Assembly: GCF_000801105.2 (NCBI RefSeq)
Contig: NC_079518.1
Span: 22,796,800 to 22,860,799 of the forward strand
Direction: 5' to 3'
DNA length: 64,000 bases
Origin: Raphanus sativus
Taxonomy: Eukaryota; Streptophyta; Magnoliopsida; Brassicales; Brassicaceae
Made by a program: the position numbers and the translations under genes. Each line of letters starts with the position of its first letter. Position 1 is the first letter of the stretch. The notes under the pieces are model-generated. The model ran no database searches and was not told the origin of the DNA. It saw nothing but the letters and a program-made list of their open reading frames with translations. Of the stretch, positions 21,596 to 33,603 are shown piece by piece.

Positions 21596-23205
21596 CTAGG
21601 TGATTTTCCCGTGCTCATGCACGGATATAAATATTTATAAAAATAAATATACTATAGTAATTGATCGCTATATATTTTAACTTTTAAATTAATTTATAAT
21701 TTTATGCATAATTTATATTAATAATATTACAATATTTTAATTAGAAATATGATTTTAGATATGTTATATCTATTCGATTTTTTTACAGTTGATTTAGTTA
21801 TCATTTAAGTATATTGGATTACATTTATTTCTCTGAATTCAACTATAATATTTTTTATTCTAAATATATTAAAATTTTGATTGATTTTCTTATTTGCATT
21901 TATGTTGGTTGTTGTCTACCTTAATTTTAATATAATCTATTATTTTAGATATAAAGTTGATTAGTCGAATCCCTCATATTGTGAGTATATTGAGTTACAT
22001 ATATTCTTTCAAATTCAAACTGAAATATAATTATTTTTATGGTTTACGTGGTCGGACTAATAGAACTAAATATCCAGGTTCCATTTAGCAAAACTCCAAT
22101 TGATAATTAATATATAATATACAATAATTAAAATATTATATATATTGAGTTACATACATAAGTAACTGATACTTTGATAAAAAAAGTAACTGATACATTT
22201 TTGGAAGTTCATGAACACATATCAATATTTACAATAATTAAAATATTTTATAAATTCTAAAAGTTATTAGATTTATTGAAAGGTAAACTAAAAGTGAGAA
22301 GTCATATTTACTTTTGTATTTTAATTATGGTTATATTAAACTCCACAAACATAAAAACATAAAATTTAAAAGCAAATTTAATATTAAAAACATATAATTG
22401 TAATAATGAAAATATAATATATCTACCTCGTTAAAGTATATAGTGTTATGTTATTTAAAATATTTTATAATTATTTGATCAAAAGATGTTTATTGTTAAA
22501 ATGAGTTTTTTAATATCTCTTAAGAATAAGCTAAATAAAAATTTATAGATATTTTTGCAGGTAACTGAAAGATATTATAGTCAACTAAATATATGAAAAT
22601 AAATAAAAATTTCAATAATACTAATTATAAACTATTTTTAGTAAATTAAAACCTATATCAGTTTATGTTACTTAATTGTTTTATGTAATCATCTAAGAAT
22701 TAGATAGATATATCAAAATATTTCTATTACTTTGAAAATATATATATTGTTTGAAAATTTGTTTTAAAATAAATAATATTTCTTTTTCTAATATCAAGAT
22801 TATCTTTCTGAATTTGTTTTTATGAAATCACATTATATAAAAATATATATATTTTCATCTAAGACAATAGATATAAAGCAAGTATTTTATTACTTCAAAA
22901 GTATATTTTATGTTATTTAAAAATACTTTTAAAATAGAATATTACTATTTTGTGAAATTTCCTTTTTAATGAAATCATATTATATATACATATATATATT
23001 TTCGATTTTTAAAATTTTATAAATGTTTCCTTTTTAATATATATGTTTATGGAAAATTTTAAAAAGGAAACTAATTAAAAAAACAATAATAGTATTTAAA
23101 TGTAATATTTTTAATTCATTAAGGGTATCAATGTAATCAACCATCGTGAAATTAACGTGAGCGCGACACATATGAAACTGACTTCTCAAATAATATTATA
23201 GAGAT
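21596..23205 (-). mobile_element. Helitron of a second subfamily, minus strand
   Basis: The minus-strand 3' end is CTAG at 21596-21599 with a 6-bp hairpin (CCGTGC/GCACGG, 21609-21624) just inside it. The 5' end TCTCTATAATATTATTTGAG begins at 23205, preceded by A, two bases before the assembly gap. The interior is AT-rich and non-coding. It is nested in the larger Helitron and has no Rep/helicase, so it is non-autonomous. Confidence 0.65.
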
Positions 23206-23206
23206 T

Positions 23207-23306
23207 NNNNNNNNNNNNNNNNNNNNNNNNNNNNNNNNNNNNNNNNNNNNNNNNNNNNNNNNNNNNNNNNNNNNNNNNNNNNNNNNNNNNNNNNNNNNNN
23301 NNNNNN
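23207..23306. other. Assembly gap, 100 N
   Basis: Exactly 100 unknown bases between a Helitron 5' end and the palindromic repeat block. The gap probably reflects assembly failure in repeats. Confidence 0.99.
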
Positions 23307-23459
23307 ATAAGTCGTCTGGAAGGTTTTCCAGCTGGACGACTTACAAATAAGTCGTCTGGAAGGTTTTCGAGCTGGAAAACCTTCCAGACGACTTATTTGT
23401 AAGTCGTCCAGCTGGAAAACCTTCCAGACGACTTATTTGTAAGTCGTCTGGAAGGTTCT
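23307..23459. repeat. Inverted copies of the 40-bp AAGTCGTC repeat
   Basis: Copies of the unit seen at 24397-24596 occur here in both orientations, meeting head to head near 23370-23400. They form a strong palindrome next to the gap. This is the left side of the Ulp1 relic. Confidence 0.85.
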
Positions 23460-23482
23460 AACTTGTATTATTTTATATGCAG

Positions 23483-24177
23483 CATATAGATGCTTGGATG
23501 AATGTGCTGAGGCAGAGGTATTAGGAGAACCCACAATGTTTCCGGAGCGAGCGAATGTGCTTCCTGGATCACAACTTACCCAGTCTTGGAGAGAACAGTA
23601 TCTGGTCTTCAAAACATCGTCGTCTGATCACAATGGTTTAGGAAAAATGCTACCCTAGTGGGGCGGCGAGTTTGTATGACGGATCAATGCCTTCATTTTG
23701 CCAATCAAACAAGAAGTGGGGGGAGGACATTGATGATATCTATGCGCCACTGAACTTGGACAACAACATTGGGTGGCTATTTGGGATATCGATCCCTAAG
23801 AGGCACATAGTCGTCTGGGACAGCATACCTTCAACTACCATACCAGAAAGATGGGATGAGATAATGGAGCCTTTTCTCGAGATGGTCCCTTATCTGATTG
23901 TGGAGTGCGGAGACCAGATGCATGGGTGGAGCGATACACTTATGAGAGACTCCTCAAAGATGTACCCACGGCCAACAATGGTGATTGTGGCGTGTACGCT
24001 GCAAAGTACATTGAATGTCATGCTCTTGGGGTCCCCTTTAGCCCTAAAGACTTTGCTAGGTCCAATGCGAAGACTATGAGGGATACTATGGCTTTGGCTA
24101 TATGGACGGAGCTTGTTGATCAGCATCTGAAAGATAATGAGGATGGTGGTATGTTTGTAGGCATGTATGATTAGATA
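23483..24177 (+). pseudogene. Ulp1-like (C48) SUMO protease domain, broken
   Basis: The first frame has HIDAWMNVLRQRY then an in-frame TAG, followed by PQCFRSERMCFLDHN. After a frameshift, a second frame gives WGEDIDDIYAPLNLDNNIGW, RHIVVWDSIP, and PYLIVECGDQ. A further frameshift near 23910 leads to NNGDCGVYAAKYIECHALG, holding the catalytic Cys motif GDCGVY. This is the order of plant Ulp1 peptidase_C48 proteins carried by transposons: IDD-Y-P-N, the HW strand, WDS, then GDCG-Y. The usual catalytic His (HW) is replaced by GW in NNIGWLF. With a stop, at least two frameshifts and that loss it cannot be active. Confidence 0.85.
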
Positions 24178-24184
24178 CACAAAT

Positions 24185-24370
24185 CAATTTGTATAGATTT
24201 TTTAACTTGTATAGATTTTTTAACTTGTATAGATTTTTTAACTTGTATAGATACACAAATCAATTTGTATATTTGAACTATTTGTATACACAAATCTATT
24301 TGTATATTTGAACTATTTGTTTACACAAATCTATTTGTATGTTTGTGGGCATGTATGATTTATTTGATTT
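24185..24370. repeat. Minisatellite after the Ulp1 relic
   Basis: Tandem ACTTGTATAGATTTTTTA units about 21 bp long, then longer units containing ACACAAATCTATTTGTATATT. The 2-3 copies are adjacent and slightly diverged. Confidence 0.8.
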
Positions 24371-24396
24371 TCTAACTTGTATAGATTTTCTAACTT

Positions 24397-24596
24397 ACAA
24401 ATAAGTCGTCTGGAAGGTTTTCCAGCTGGACGACTTACAAATAAGTCGTCTGGAAGGTTTTCCAGCTGGACGACTTACAAATAAGTCGTCTGGAAGGTTT
24501 TCCAGCTGGACGACTTACAAATAAGTCGTCTGGAAGGTTTTCCAGCTGGACGACTTACAAATAAGTCGTCTGGAAGGTTTTCCAGCTGGACGACTT
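24397..24596 (+). repeat. Five perfect 40-bp tandem repeats
   Basis: Five consecutive 40-bp units start at 24397, 24437, 24477, 24517 and 24557. Each contains ATAAGTCGTCTGGAAGG and ends CCAGCTGGACGACTT. There are no spacers. Each unit holds an AAGTCGTC and a GACGACTT half-site, so single units and neighbours can pair with each other. Identity across units points to recent amplification. Confidence 0.95.
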
Positions 24597-24990
24597 ACAA
24601 ATAAGGTCGTCTAAAAAAAATAAGGTAGTCTAAAAATAAAATACACTGGACGACTTACAAATAAGGTCGTCTAAAAAAAATAAGGTAGTCTAAAAATAAA
24701 ATACACTGGACGACTTCGTAAAAGGTCGTCTAAAAAAAAATACACTTGAAGGGATAGTAGAAGGTAGTCTAAACACTGGACGACTTAAATACACTGGACG
24801 ACTTAAATACACTGGACGACTTCGTAAAAGGTCGTCTAAAAAAATACACTTGAAGGGATAGTAGAAGGTAGTCTAATACACTGGACGACTTCGTAGAAGG
24901 TAGACGAAACACTGGACGACTTAGAAATTAGTCGTCTGGACGGGTAATCAAGACTGGACGACTTATATTTAGGTCGTCTGGACAACTAGT
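24597..24990 (+). repeat. Degenerate continuation of the repeat array
   Basis: A 60-bp unit (24597-24656 and 24657-24716) and then shorter units repeat TACACTGGACGACTT and AAGGTCGTCTAAAAA. The same half-sites occur at irregular spacing, showing stepwise amplification of derived units. Confidence 0.85.
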
Positions 24991-24991
24991 C

Positions 24992-25200
24992 AACTGGTTG
25001 TGTACATTGTGGTTTCGTATGGCCAGTTTCCTTGCAGTTTGAGCATCTCCGTGCCCTGTGCTCCTTTGAGATCATCAACCACAAAATCCCAACGGAAATC
25101 TCTCAACAACCATTCTCCATACACTGCATGTAACTTAAAAATCATCTGCAAATATTCAAAATAAAACACATTAGTAAACATAGAGAAAATGAAGAAGTTC
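24992..25200 (-). pseudogene. MuDR-type transposase C-terminal fragment with CCHC zinc knuckle
   Basis: On the minus strand one frame reads ISKEHRARRCSNCKETGHTK followed by PQC. This is a CX2CX4HX4C zinc knuckle whose metal ligands lie at about 25045, 25035, 25021 and 25006. Mutator transposases of plants end with this kind of knuckle. The catalytic MULE domain is not visible. It runs convergent to the Ulp1 relic and supports the Mutator-like assignment of the region. Confidence 0.7.
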
Positions 25201-25296
25201 AACAAACATTATCGCAGACGACTTAGATTTAAGTCGTCCAGAAGACTTAAAGGTAAGTCGTCTAAAGAGGTCACTTTTGCAATTGAAAATTAAAAG

Positions 25297-25993
25297 GGAC
25301 GACTTAATTCTAAGTCGTCCGGCTTTGTTTGTTAAAAAAAAAAATTCAGACGACTTATATATAAGTCGTCTACGAAAAAACGGGCTAGTTTTGCATTTGA
25401 CCGAATCGTGTCAGATCTTTGACTATTTCTGGACGACTTATAAATCAGTCGTCTCTGGAAAGTAAAAATTTCAATATTTTATTCAAACTAGACGACTTAC
25501 ACGTAAGTCGTCCCAGGTTAGTTTTGTAATTGAAAAATAAAACTTGAAATTTAACTTTCTCCAGACGACTTAACTAAAAGTCGTCCAGCTAGACGACTTA
25601 ATTTAAGGTCGTCCGGGATAAGCAAGGTTTGGACGACTTAATTGGGAAAAATTCTGGACGACTTTGCTTTCCCCGGACGACTTTAAATTAAGTCTTCTGA
25701 CGGGACGACTTTATATTATGTCGTCTGGTAAAAATTAAATTATGAAGTTTTATTTTTCAACTACAAAACTAACCTAAGACGACTTACACGTAAGTCGTCT
25801 AGTTTAATAAAATATTGAAATTTTAACTTTCCGAGAGACGACTGAATTATAAGTCGTCCAGAAATAGTCAAAGATCTGACACGATTCGGTCAAATGCAAA
25901 ACTAGCCTGTTTCTCGTAGACGACTTATATATAAGTCGTCTGGACTGTTTTTTTTCACCAAACAAAGCTGGACGACTTAGTTTAAGTCGTCCG
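25297..25993. repeat. Long inverted repeat (two arms of about 258 bp)
   Basis: The arm 25297-25554 is the reverse complement of 25735-25993 with roughly 90% identity by eye. Both contain GGACGACTTA motifs, TGACCGAATCGTGTCAGATC and TTTCAATATTTTATT in matching order. About 180 bp between them also contains paired AAGTCGTC sites. Transcription across this would form a long hairpin RNA, a possible siRNA source. Confidence 0.9.
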
Positions 25994-26570
25994 TTTGACC
26001 AGAAGACTCATCAGTAAGTCTTCTACATACAGATGACTTACTTGTAAGTCTTCTACGCGAACAGATTTGAAAAAAATTCAAATTCGTACCTTCAACTAGG
26101 TGAGATGACTTTGTTTGCACACAGGGTCTTCTCCAACCACCCAGAACCTCAAACGAAAGCAACCGTAAGTCAAAACGAAAGAAATATGGCTCCAAACAAT
26201 TTTGAATCAAAAGCTTCAGTTTTTGGATGAATATGGAGAGAAAGTGAAAGAAATGTTGTTTTTAGTTCATAACAATTGAAACAGAGAGAGTGTAAAGAGA
26301 TTTACGTGCATTAAAGGGCATTAAAAGCTCCAAACAGTTCGTACAAGGTTGTTCCCACTATTCATGGCAGTGGCAATATTGTAAATACTTGAAGAAAATG
26401 AGGTTGAGACAGTAAAGAAGCCATTTTCGAAAAAAAAAAAAAAAAGGGTTAATGGCATTTTCGTAGATAAAATGCAGATGTGGGGTTAAAAACTCAAAAA
26501 AAAAATGAGTCAAAAGAAAAGGTTAGTTTTCTGTTTGAATTCAAGTTTTGAGTCACTTTTGCAATAAGCC

Positions 26571-27795
26571 CGAAACAAAATTACTTTTAAACACTCTCTC
26601 ACAAGTTTCTTTTCTTATGTTTAAGATTTTAGGAAAAGACAATTACTATCAAAATGTTTTACAATATATTTTCTTTAGAAATTTAGAAAACAAAAATTAG
26701 TTTAAATAAATTATTTGACAAAAAAAATTTCTTTAAAATTTTAAAAACAAAAAGTATAGAAAAATACCATTAAGTAATTCTAAAATTACCTTTTAAAACA
26801 ATTCCTTTTATTATCTTGTTATATATTTTATTAATCATGAAACATTTTGATACATGTAAAAAACTTAAAAATAAAAATTAATACCAAATGATCTTTTACA
26901 ATTATCTTTTTTTTTGGATTTTAGAAAAGGAAAGTTAGTATACAATAAGTTATTATACAAAAAATATTTTTTTAGGATTTTGAAAAGGGAAATTTTCTAG
27001 AAAATTACTGTTAAATAACTTTGAAAAATAAATTTTACTATTAAATAGTTTTGAAAACTATTTTTCAAAATTACGGTTTTATTTCATTTATTAGTATTTA
27101 TAGTTTTAATTATGAGATATTCTAATACATGTCACAATATTAAAATAAAACTACTATCAATTAATATTCTGAAATTATATTTTATTTAAGATCTTAAGAT
27201 GGAAAATTACTATATAATTAGATTTTAATAAAATCGTTTTTATAATCTTAGTATATTTATTTTTAATTTTGAGATAGTTTAATACATATCACAACTTTAA
27301 ATATATAACTTCCATGTGTCACAATCATGTTAATTAACAACTTTGAATAACCAAACTTAATAGTCTCTTACAATTTTTTTTCAAATTTTTTTAGGATTTT
27401 AAAGGAATATTTCTAAATGAATATTATTAAATAATTTTATTTTTTACTATTAAAGAAATTTCAAAACTAATTTATTTCAAAATTCATTTTTTGTTATCTT
27501 AGTATATATATTTTATATCATTATAAATTTTAACACATTACACAATTTTAAAATGAAAATTACTAACAAATAATTATTTGCAATTATCTTTTCTTTAGGA
27601 TTTTAAAATGGAAAATTACTATTAGATAATATTTATAATAAGATTTTTAATAAAATTTGTCCTTGTTAATATCTTAGTATATATATATTTAAGTATGAGA
27701 TAGATAAACACATATCGCAATCTTAAATAAAAATTTGACACATGTCGCGATCATGTTAATTAATAATTTTGAAGAACCAAACTTAATATAATAAG
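26571..27795. other. AT-rich Helitron interior
   Basis: Repeated words such as AAAATTACTATTAAATAAT and ACACATGTCACAAT, shared with the Helitron interiors at 21, 36 and 59 kb. No gene. Confidence 0.55.
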
Positions 27796-27892
27796 ATTAA
27801 TTGTAACAAATTAAATTACAATTTCAGTTAGAAAATAATAATTAGCACAAACACACATAAGCATATATTCATAATTAAACGTATTAAAGTAG

Positions 27893-28146
27893 AAACTTTA
27901 CGTTGATATGAACTTACTACCTAGAACAACATTATATTAGTAAGCAGCATGGCAATAATCATATGTATGTACAAACGCATAATCATAATAGTGGCCATAA
28001 CATACGTAAGACAATAACAAAAATTTGAAAATTTACGTTGACATGAACTTACTACCTAGAACAACACTATATTAGTAAGCAGCATGATAATAATCATATG
28101 TATGCACAAACGCCTAATCATAATGGTGGCCATAACATACGTAAGC
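27893..28146. repeat. Tandem duplication, offset 135 bp
   Basis: The segment from TTTACGTTGATATGAACTTAC (27897) recurs from 28032 with few differences and ends in GTGGCCATAACATACGTAAG both times. It lies in the Helitron interior just before a reversed leader-like sequence (28250-28320). Confidence 0.85.
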
Positions 28147-28914
28147 AGATTTTAACGTAAGCAGCATGACAATAATGACAAAAGAAATCAACGCCTGAAC
28201 CTCACCTTATATCTTTTCTTGAATCAATAGTTATGTTTGGTAATCAAATATGAGAAGTGAAATAATATAAGGGAGTTTAGTTCTATATATGTAGATGTGA
28301 ATAATATTAGTTCTTTTTAGTTTATAATTTGAATAAAGGAAAATTAACATTATACTTTTACATTTTTTGGTCTAAGTTTTAGAAAAAAAGATAATTACTA
28401 TTAAATATTTCTTGATATATATATATTTAATTTCTTTACAGTAATTTTTTCTTCATGATTTTAGTAAATGAAAGTTAGTATTTAGTAATATATGAATTTG
28501 TGAAAACGAAAATTACTATTTTTAATATTTAATAATATAAGAATTTCTAAAAACGAAAATTACTATTTTTAAAATTGTGTTAATATGTGAATAGTTGTAG
28601 TTTTTATGTTTTGATATTTTTAATTATGATTTGAATAAATTAAAATTAACTTATAAGTTTTTAATTTCTTTACGGTTATCTTTTCTTCATGATTTTAGTA
28701 AAGGGAAATTAGCATTTAGTAATATATAAATTACTATTAAACATATAATTATTAGTAAAGGGAAATTAGTATTTAATATTTTTAATAAAATTATAAAAAA
28801 GGAAAATTACCATTATAGTTTAAAACACATGTCACAATCTTTAAATATTTGGTTGCCATGTGTCGCGATCATGTTGATTAGTAACTTTGAAGAACCAAGT
28901 TTTATATAATAAGA

Positions 28915-30038
28915 TTGTACTTAGGCTAAAGCGTATTATACATATATCTTTGTGGGTTACATTAAAGATATAAATACTTTTGACTAAATTGGAAGATTAC
29001 CTTAAATAAAAGCTATGAAATTACATAATATGATTAACATATATATCAAAATTAATGATTATGAATAATAACGATTTGATAATATTTTTTATCCTCCATA
29101 TTTTTGTTTAATTTTATGTTATTAAAAAAATTAAACAATCATGTTAATCATATAACTAAAAAAATTGAGATTTTTCTTATATGTTATATTTTAATTTTTT
29201 TAAACGATTATAAATTAATAAAATGGTAAAAATCTCACATTAAAAATTTTGTGATTAATGGCAACGTTTTTTAGTTCAGCCCATCATTTGTATAATGGGA
29301 TTTGAACAATATTTGATGATTAACTAAATGAGTCACATACATAGTAGAAATTTTATTGGTTTTAAAATTGTTGCATACCCAAAATCAATATGAACCATCA
29401 TCACTTTCGTTTAAAATTCTGTTACAATAGAAAATATAGGGTTTGGCGAAAAATCCGAATCCAAATAACCGAACAAAATCCAATCCGAAAAAGTATTACA
29501 GAACTTTAACTAGAATTGATTAAATATCCGAATGGATTCAAAATTTTGGTATGTAGAGAACTAGAACCAAACTCGATACCGTAATATTTTGGATATCCGA
29601 GTATATTCTAACCAGATTTATATACTTAAATATATTAGGTATGTTAAATTTAAGTATTTTGGCATACATTTTTCAAATTTATATGTTATATATTATTTTT
29701 ATATTAAGAAATGTTTTAGTATATATGAACTTTAATTAATCTTTCTTTTTTTTTAAAAAAGGTTTTCCGAACCTGCAAAGATTCAAAAAAACCCACAAAG
29801 ATCCAAACCAAACATAACTTAACCGAATTAAATGATATCCAAATACATATCTCTAATCCAATGTAAAAAATGGTTATTGATAACAAAATATGTATTGTTT
29901 ATAATTTTAAATACAACATGTTTTTTAAAAAAATTCACCTCGCTCTGATTATCATCTAGTACTTTATTATAAAACGGAAAGGATAGACATTGGAATTTTG
30001 ATGGGATTATAAAGGTTAAAAAGTGAATGGCGAATATA
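28915..30038. other. AT-rich intergenic DNA with a CCGAA-rich dispersed repeat
   Basis: Between about 29440 and 29830 the words ATCCGAA, CCGAACAAAATCC and AACCGAA recur. A similar composition appears at 31430-31600. This looks like a degenerate dispersed repeat of Brassicaceae intergenic DNA, but I cannot name the family. The 78-codon minus frame at 29828-30064 is not credible. Confidence 0.4.
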
Positions 30039-30928
30039 TCTATATTATTAAAACAGAAGTACAATAAAATATTCCTAATTTTCCAACTTATTTACAATGA
30101 CATGCCACTGAAGTAATTAAATGAACATATCTTTAAGGAATCATTGTCTTTTCCTATTTATTAAACTATTTCTTAAATCAAATTTAACTTAATTTTCGTA
30201 TTTAATATATTTTCTTAAACAAATTAGCTTAATTTTAGGAATATTCAAATTTAAAATCGATTTTAACTATATTAAACTTGGATAATGTTACCATTAATTA
30301 TTTTGAACAAAAATCAAGTTTAAATTAGATATTAAACAATATTATGAATATTCCTAAAATATATTTTTAACTTACCATTAATTATTTTGAAAAATAAAAT
30401 TTATATATGCTAAGATTTAAATATCTTTAAACAACTTATAGAACAATATGAAATATTTGTAAGTGAATATTATTTTTAATATACTATAATCTCACCTAAG
30501 ATTATATATTTCAAAAATTTATAACATATACGTTTAATCGTTTCAGTTACTATGAATTATTTTCAACAAGAAAATTTAAATATCTTTGTATAAAAATGTT
30601 TAATGTTTATAACCAAATATTCTTTTTCTAACGTATCTAAATTTCACCGTATTATCCATATTTGATCAAAATATTTAAATTCTTATTACATTTAAAATAA
30701 TTTCATGTTAAAAGAAATATTATTCAAACATATCAATAGATCAATATTTTGTCAAAAATTTAGCAGCGGGAACGGCTCACTATTTTCTACAGCACGTAAA
30801 CTATTTGATTGTTGTATTTATAAAATATTTAAAATATGATAAATATTTAAAATATAAACAAATAAATATTTAAATAATATTCATTTATATAAAAATGAAA
30901 ATAACAATCCGTGCGGACCAAGCTCTGG
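30039..30928 (+). mobile_element. Short non-autonomous Helitron, 890 bp
   Basis: It starts TCTATATTATTAAAACAGAA, a typical Brassicaceae Helitron 5' end, after an A. It ends with CTGG at 30925-30928 before a T. Just inside the 3' end, ATCCGTGCGGACC gives only a short stem, so the hairpin has decayed. The interior is AT-rich and non-coding. Confidence 0.65.
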
Positions 30929-31154
30929 TGCATGTTTTCTTTTCAAATCCTGTGTCATTGATTATTTTGTAAATGGAATCAGAAACAGAACACATGAACG
31001 AAACATATACCATGTAAATCTCTTTAGTTATAATGGTTTGGTTTGAGAATTTGTATATTGATAATTGATACTAATTTGCGTCTGAATTTTCAGATCAACT
31101 TTAGTTTGAAAAGAGGAATAACATTTTGATGTAAGAAAATATGAATTTATGGAA

Positions 31155-31245
31155 GTTTCTTATCCTAGTGGTCAAAGACTTAGAAACTCTTACATCAAAT
31201 CAGGCATTGGTTCAATTCTCACATATTGCAACTTTTTAGGTCAAA
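31155..31245 (+). mobile_element. tRNA-derived SINE-like fragment
   Basis: A-box-like CCTAGTGGTCAAAGACTTAG (from 31164) and, about 44 bases later, B-box-like TTGGTTCAATTCTC (31207-31220) are arranged as in tRNA-derived SINEs. No poly(A) or target duplication was found. Confidence 0.45.
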
Positions 31246-33103
31246 AGATGCAAAATTGTTCATCGTGGAATTAAATATCACATATATGTTACCGGTCACT
31301 AAATCATCATTTGTAATAGACATATAGATTACATGATGATGTAACTGAAGATTCGAACAGTGCTAAAAACATATATACTATGGTAAATTATTTTGAATTT
31401 CTTATTTTGTAATTTTGTCAGCACAATTTCGTTCTAGACCTAGATACATTTATCCGGAATGGAAGATCCAAACCGAATCAAACCAAAAAAAGAGATTTGA
31501 TTCGGGTTTGGATCCTACAAAATACTCGAGCGGATCCTATATCTCTAGAACCAAAAAAATTGGAACCGAATGGATACCCAAATGCTCGATGAACGGGTGT
31601 GTTCCTCTACATGTGTATCGCACCACCTGCTTGATGAAACGGTGCATTTGTTTCTTGGAGACTCGAAAAATTGTTTGAATCTGATTATTGATCGGACAAA
31701 AAATGGTTATAGTACCGAAAGGGATAATCAACATCTTCTATGATTAGCTTATGTTGGAAAGTGGTTGTGGTATGAGTTATACCGTATCAAAGGCAAGAAA
31801 ATGGTCATGTCACTAAAGTTCGTAACCACTAACACCATCCACACAATGGGGGGTTGAAACTAACCAAAACTAACTGTTTACTAATACTCAATAATGAGGG
31901 TGTTAAAATTTTATTACATATCTAAGATTGCTTTAAGGGTGTCACAAAGTTTCAACATGTTGATAGAAAAATTATCCAGCATAGACATTCAGTCCAAATT
32001 AATTGGAAATAAATATTGTGTAGATTTTTTTTTTTTGATCTCCACCTAATAGTTCAAATTAAACTCATTTATCATATAATAAATTTTATTTTAAAATAAA
32101 ATAAAAATTATTTCAAAGCTCATATTTTTTTATGATCTATAAATAGAGTCTATTCTCATTTTATCTGGATACTGAAGAAAAAACATCATTTTCACTATAA
32201 TCAACTATTTTAGTATTTTAAATTTTATTTTTGTTAAATGGATTTTAATAATAAAATTTTAACACTTAAAATTCTTCTTAATAAAAATTATGTTATTTTT
32301 CTATAAATTAATAAAATTAAAAATATTATTTATATGTATATATTACATTATAAATATATAAAAGTATGAAAAATGGTGGGATATGGTGTTGAATTTTTTA
32401 AAACAAACTAGTGTAAAGGTTAAAAATAAAGTGGATGTTGAATATCTTAAGTGGAAAAGAGAGAAGATGACATAGAATGTAAAAAAAAAGAACGTGTTGA
32501 AAATTTAATGGATGTTGAAACCATTGTACATTGTCTAAAACTCATAAACTAAGAAGTTTAATCCTTACTAGAACTTTAGGCGCAGGTGTTTGATTAAACT
32601 TGTGTTCAATGTAAACTCATAAACAATTGTTTTATATGTGTATTTTTATGTTTTGTAATTTACATATAGAGTAAAATATATTATTTTATAATATAGATGT
32701 TTGATAATATATTTTTTTATTTGTACATAATATTATATTAAAACTTTATAACTCGATGCACTTTGATATAATTGTACTATTCATATATTAACCTGTTGTT
32801 TTTTGTTAATTTATTTTCAAATGAAACAAAATACTAAATTTTAATTTTCTGCTTTAGTTTTCAATGAATTATTATTATTTTTATGATATTTGTTGTCATG
32901 AAAATTGAACTCTCGAAATTTTTATATTTGACTAAACTAAATAAGGTAATACTATATTTAATTTTTTATATAATATATATTATATATTTCAGTTTGTGTC
33001 TTTATTTTTACCACAAAGAAATAATAACCAATATAATTAATTAATTTTAAAAACAATGGCAGAATATGTAAATAAAACATACAAAGAGTACTTAGTTTAT
33101 CTT
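31246..33103. other. AT-rich intergenic DNA, no gene seen
   Basis: Includes a CCGAAT-rich stretch at about 31430-31600 similar to the one near 29.5 kb. Two segments (near 31830 and 32500) share ACAATGG and TTGAAAC words in opposite orientation and may be ends of a decayed MITE. No coding sequence is supported. Confidence 0.4.
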
Positions 33104-33603
33104 ATCTTATTATATAAAGCTTGGTTCTTTAAAGTTACTAATTAACACGATCGCGACACGTGTCAGTAAATTTTTTAAAATTGTGACATGTGTTAAAATA
33201 CATATAAGTAAATAAAATCAAGCTTATCTTTTTAAAAGATTAAACCAAAATTATTTAAACAATTGTTTAATAAAGCTAATTTTCCTTTAACTGTTTAATA
33301 ATGCTAATTTTCCTTTAATGTAAAAGACTTTTTAATGCTAATTTTCCTGAATTTAAATCCTAATTAAGAAGTTCATAACCCAAAAAAAATATTTACATAT
33401 ATAAAAACGATTTATAAAGTTAAAATAAATAAAAATTAATATTTACATATATAAAAACGATTTAAAAAGTTAAAGTAAATAAAAAGTAAAGATAACTATG
33501 AAAGAAATAAAAAAAAACTGTAAAGAAATTTTAAATGCTAATTTTCCTTTTTTAAAATGTCAAAGAGTGACTAATGTTAATTTTACTTAATTCAAACCTT
33601 AAT

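Larger units (their letters stand above)
23307..26570. mobile_element. Mutator-like element relic carrying Ulp1 and a zinc knuckle
   Basis: This 3.3-kb block holds a broken Ulp1-like protease on the plus strand, a MuDR-type CCHC knuckle on the minus strand, and dense AAGTCGTC/GACGACTT repeats on both sides. Ulp1 domains captured by Mutator-like elements (Kaonashi-type) are known in plants, which supports the assignment. The left end is hidden by the gap. The right end is not defined; sequence after about 26420 (GGGTTAATGGCATTTTCG) resembles transposon ends. It appears inserted in Helitron DNA. Confidence 0.55.
21105..28914 (-). mobile_element. Composite Helitron (minus strand), heavily nested
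   Basis: The 3' terminus on the minus strand is CTAG at 21105-21108, preceded by a perfect 8-bp hairpin with a GTT loop (21115-21133, ATCCGTGC/GCACGGAT), and an A/T host junction. A matching family 5' end (TCTTATTATATAAAACTTGG) lies at 28914, and another at 27796 (TCTTATTATATTAAGTTTGG). Each is followed by AACATGATCGCGACA-like sequence, as in other copies in this window. The interior includes a second Helitron, the N gap and the Ulp1-MULE, so this span is a nest and not one element. Pairing of 21105 with 28914 or with 27796 is uncertain. Confidence 0.5.

Noticed and set aside
24397..24596. Regular 40-bp repeats reminiscent of a CRISPR array
   Set aside because: Units are contiguous with no unique spacers, and the sequence is a plant nuclear genome.
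31415..31678. 87-codon frame at the CCGAA-rich stretch
   Set aside because: It starts at a non-ATG codon and follows a dispersed repeat composition.
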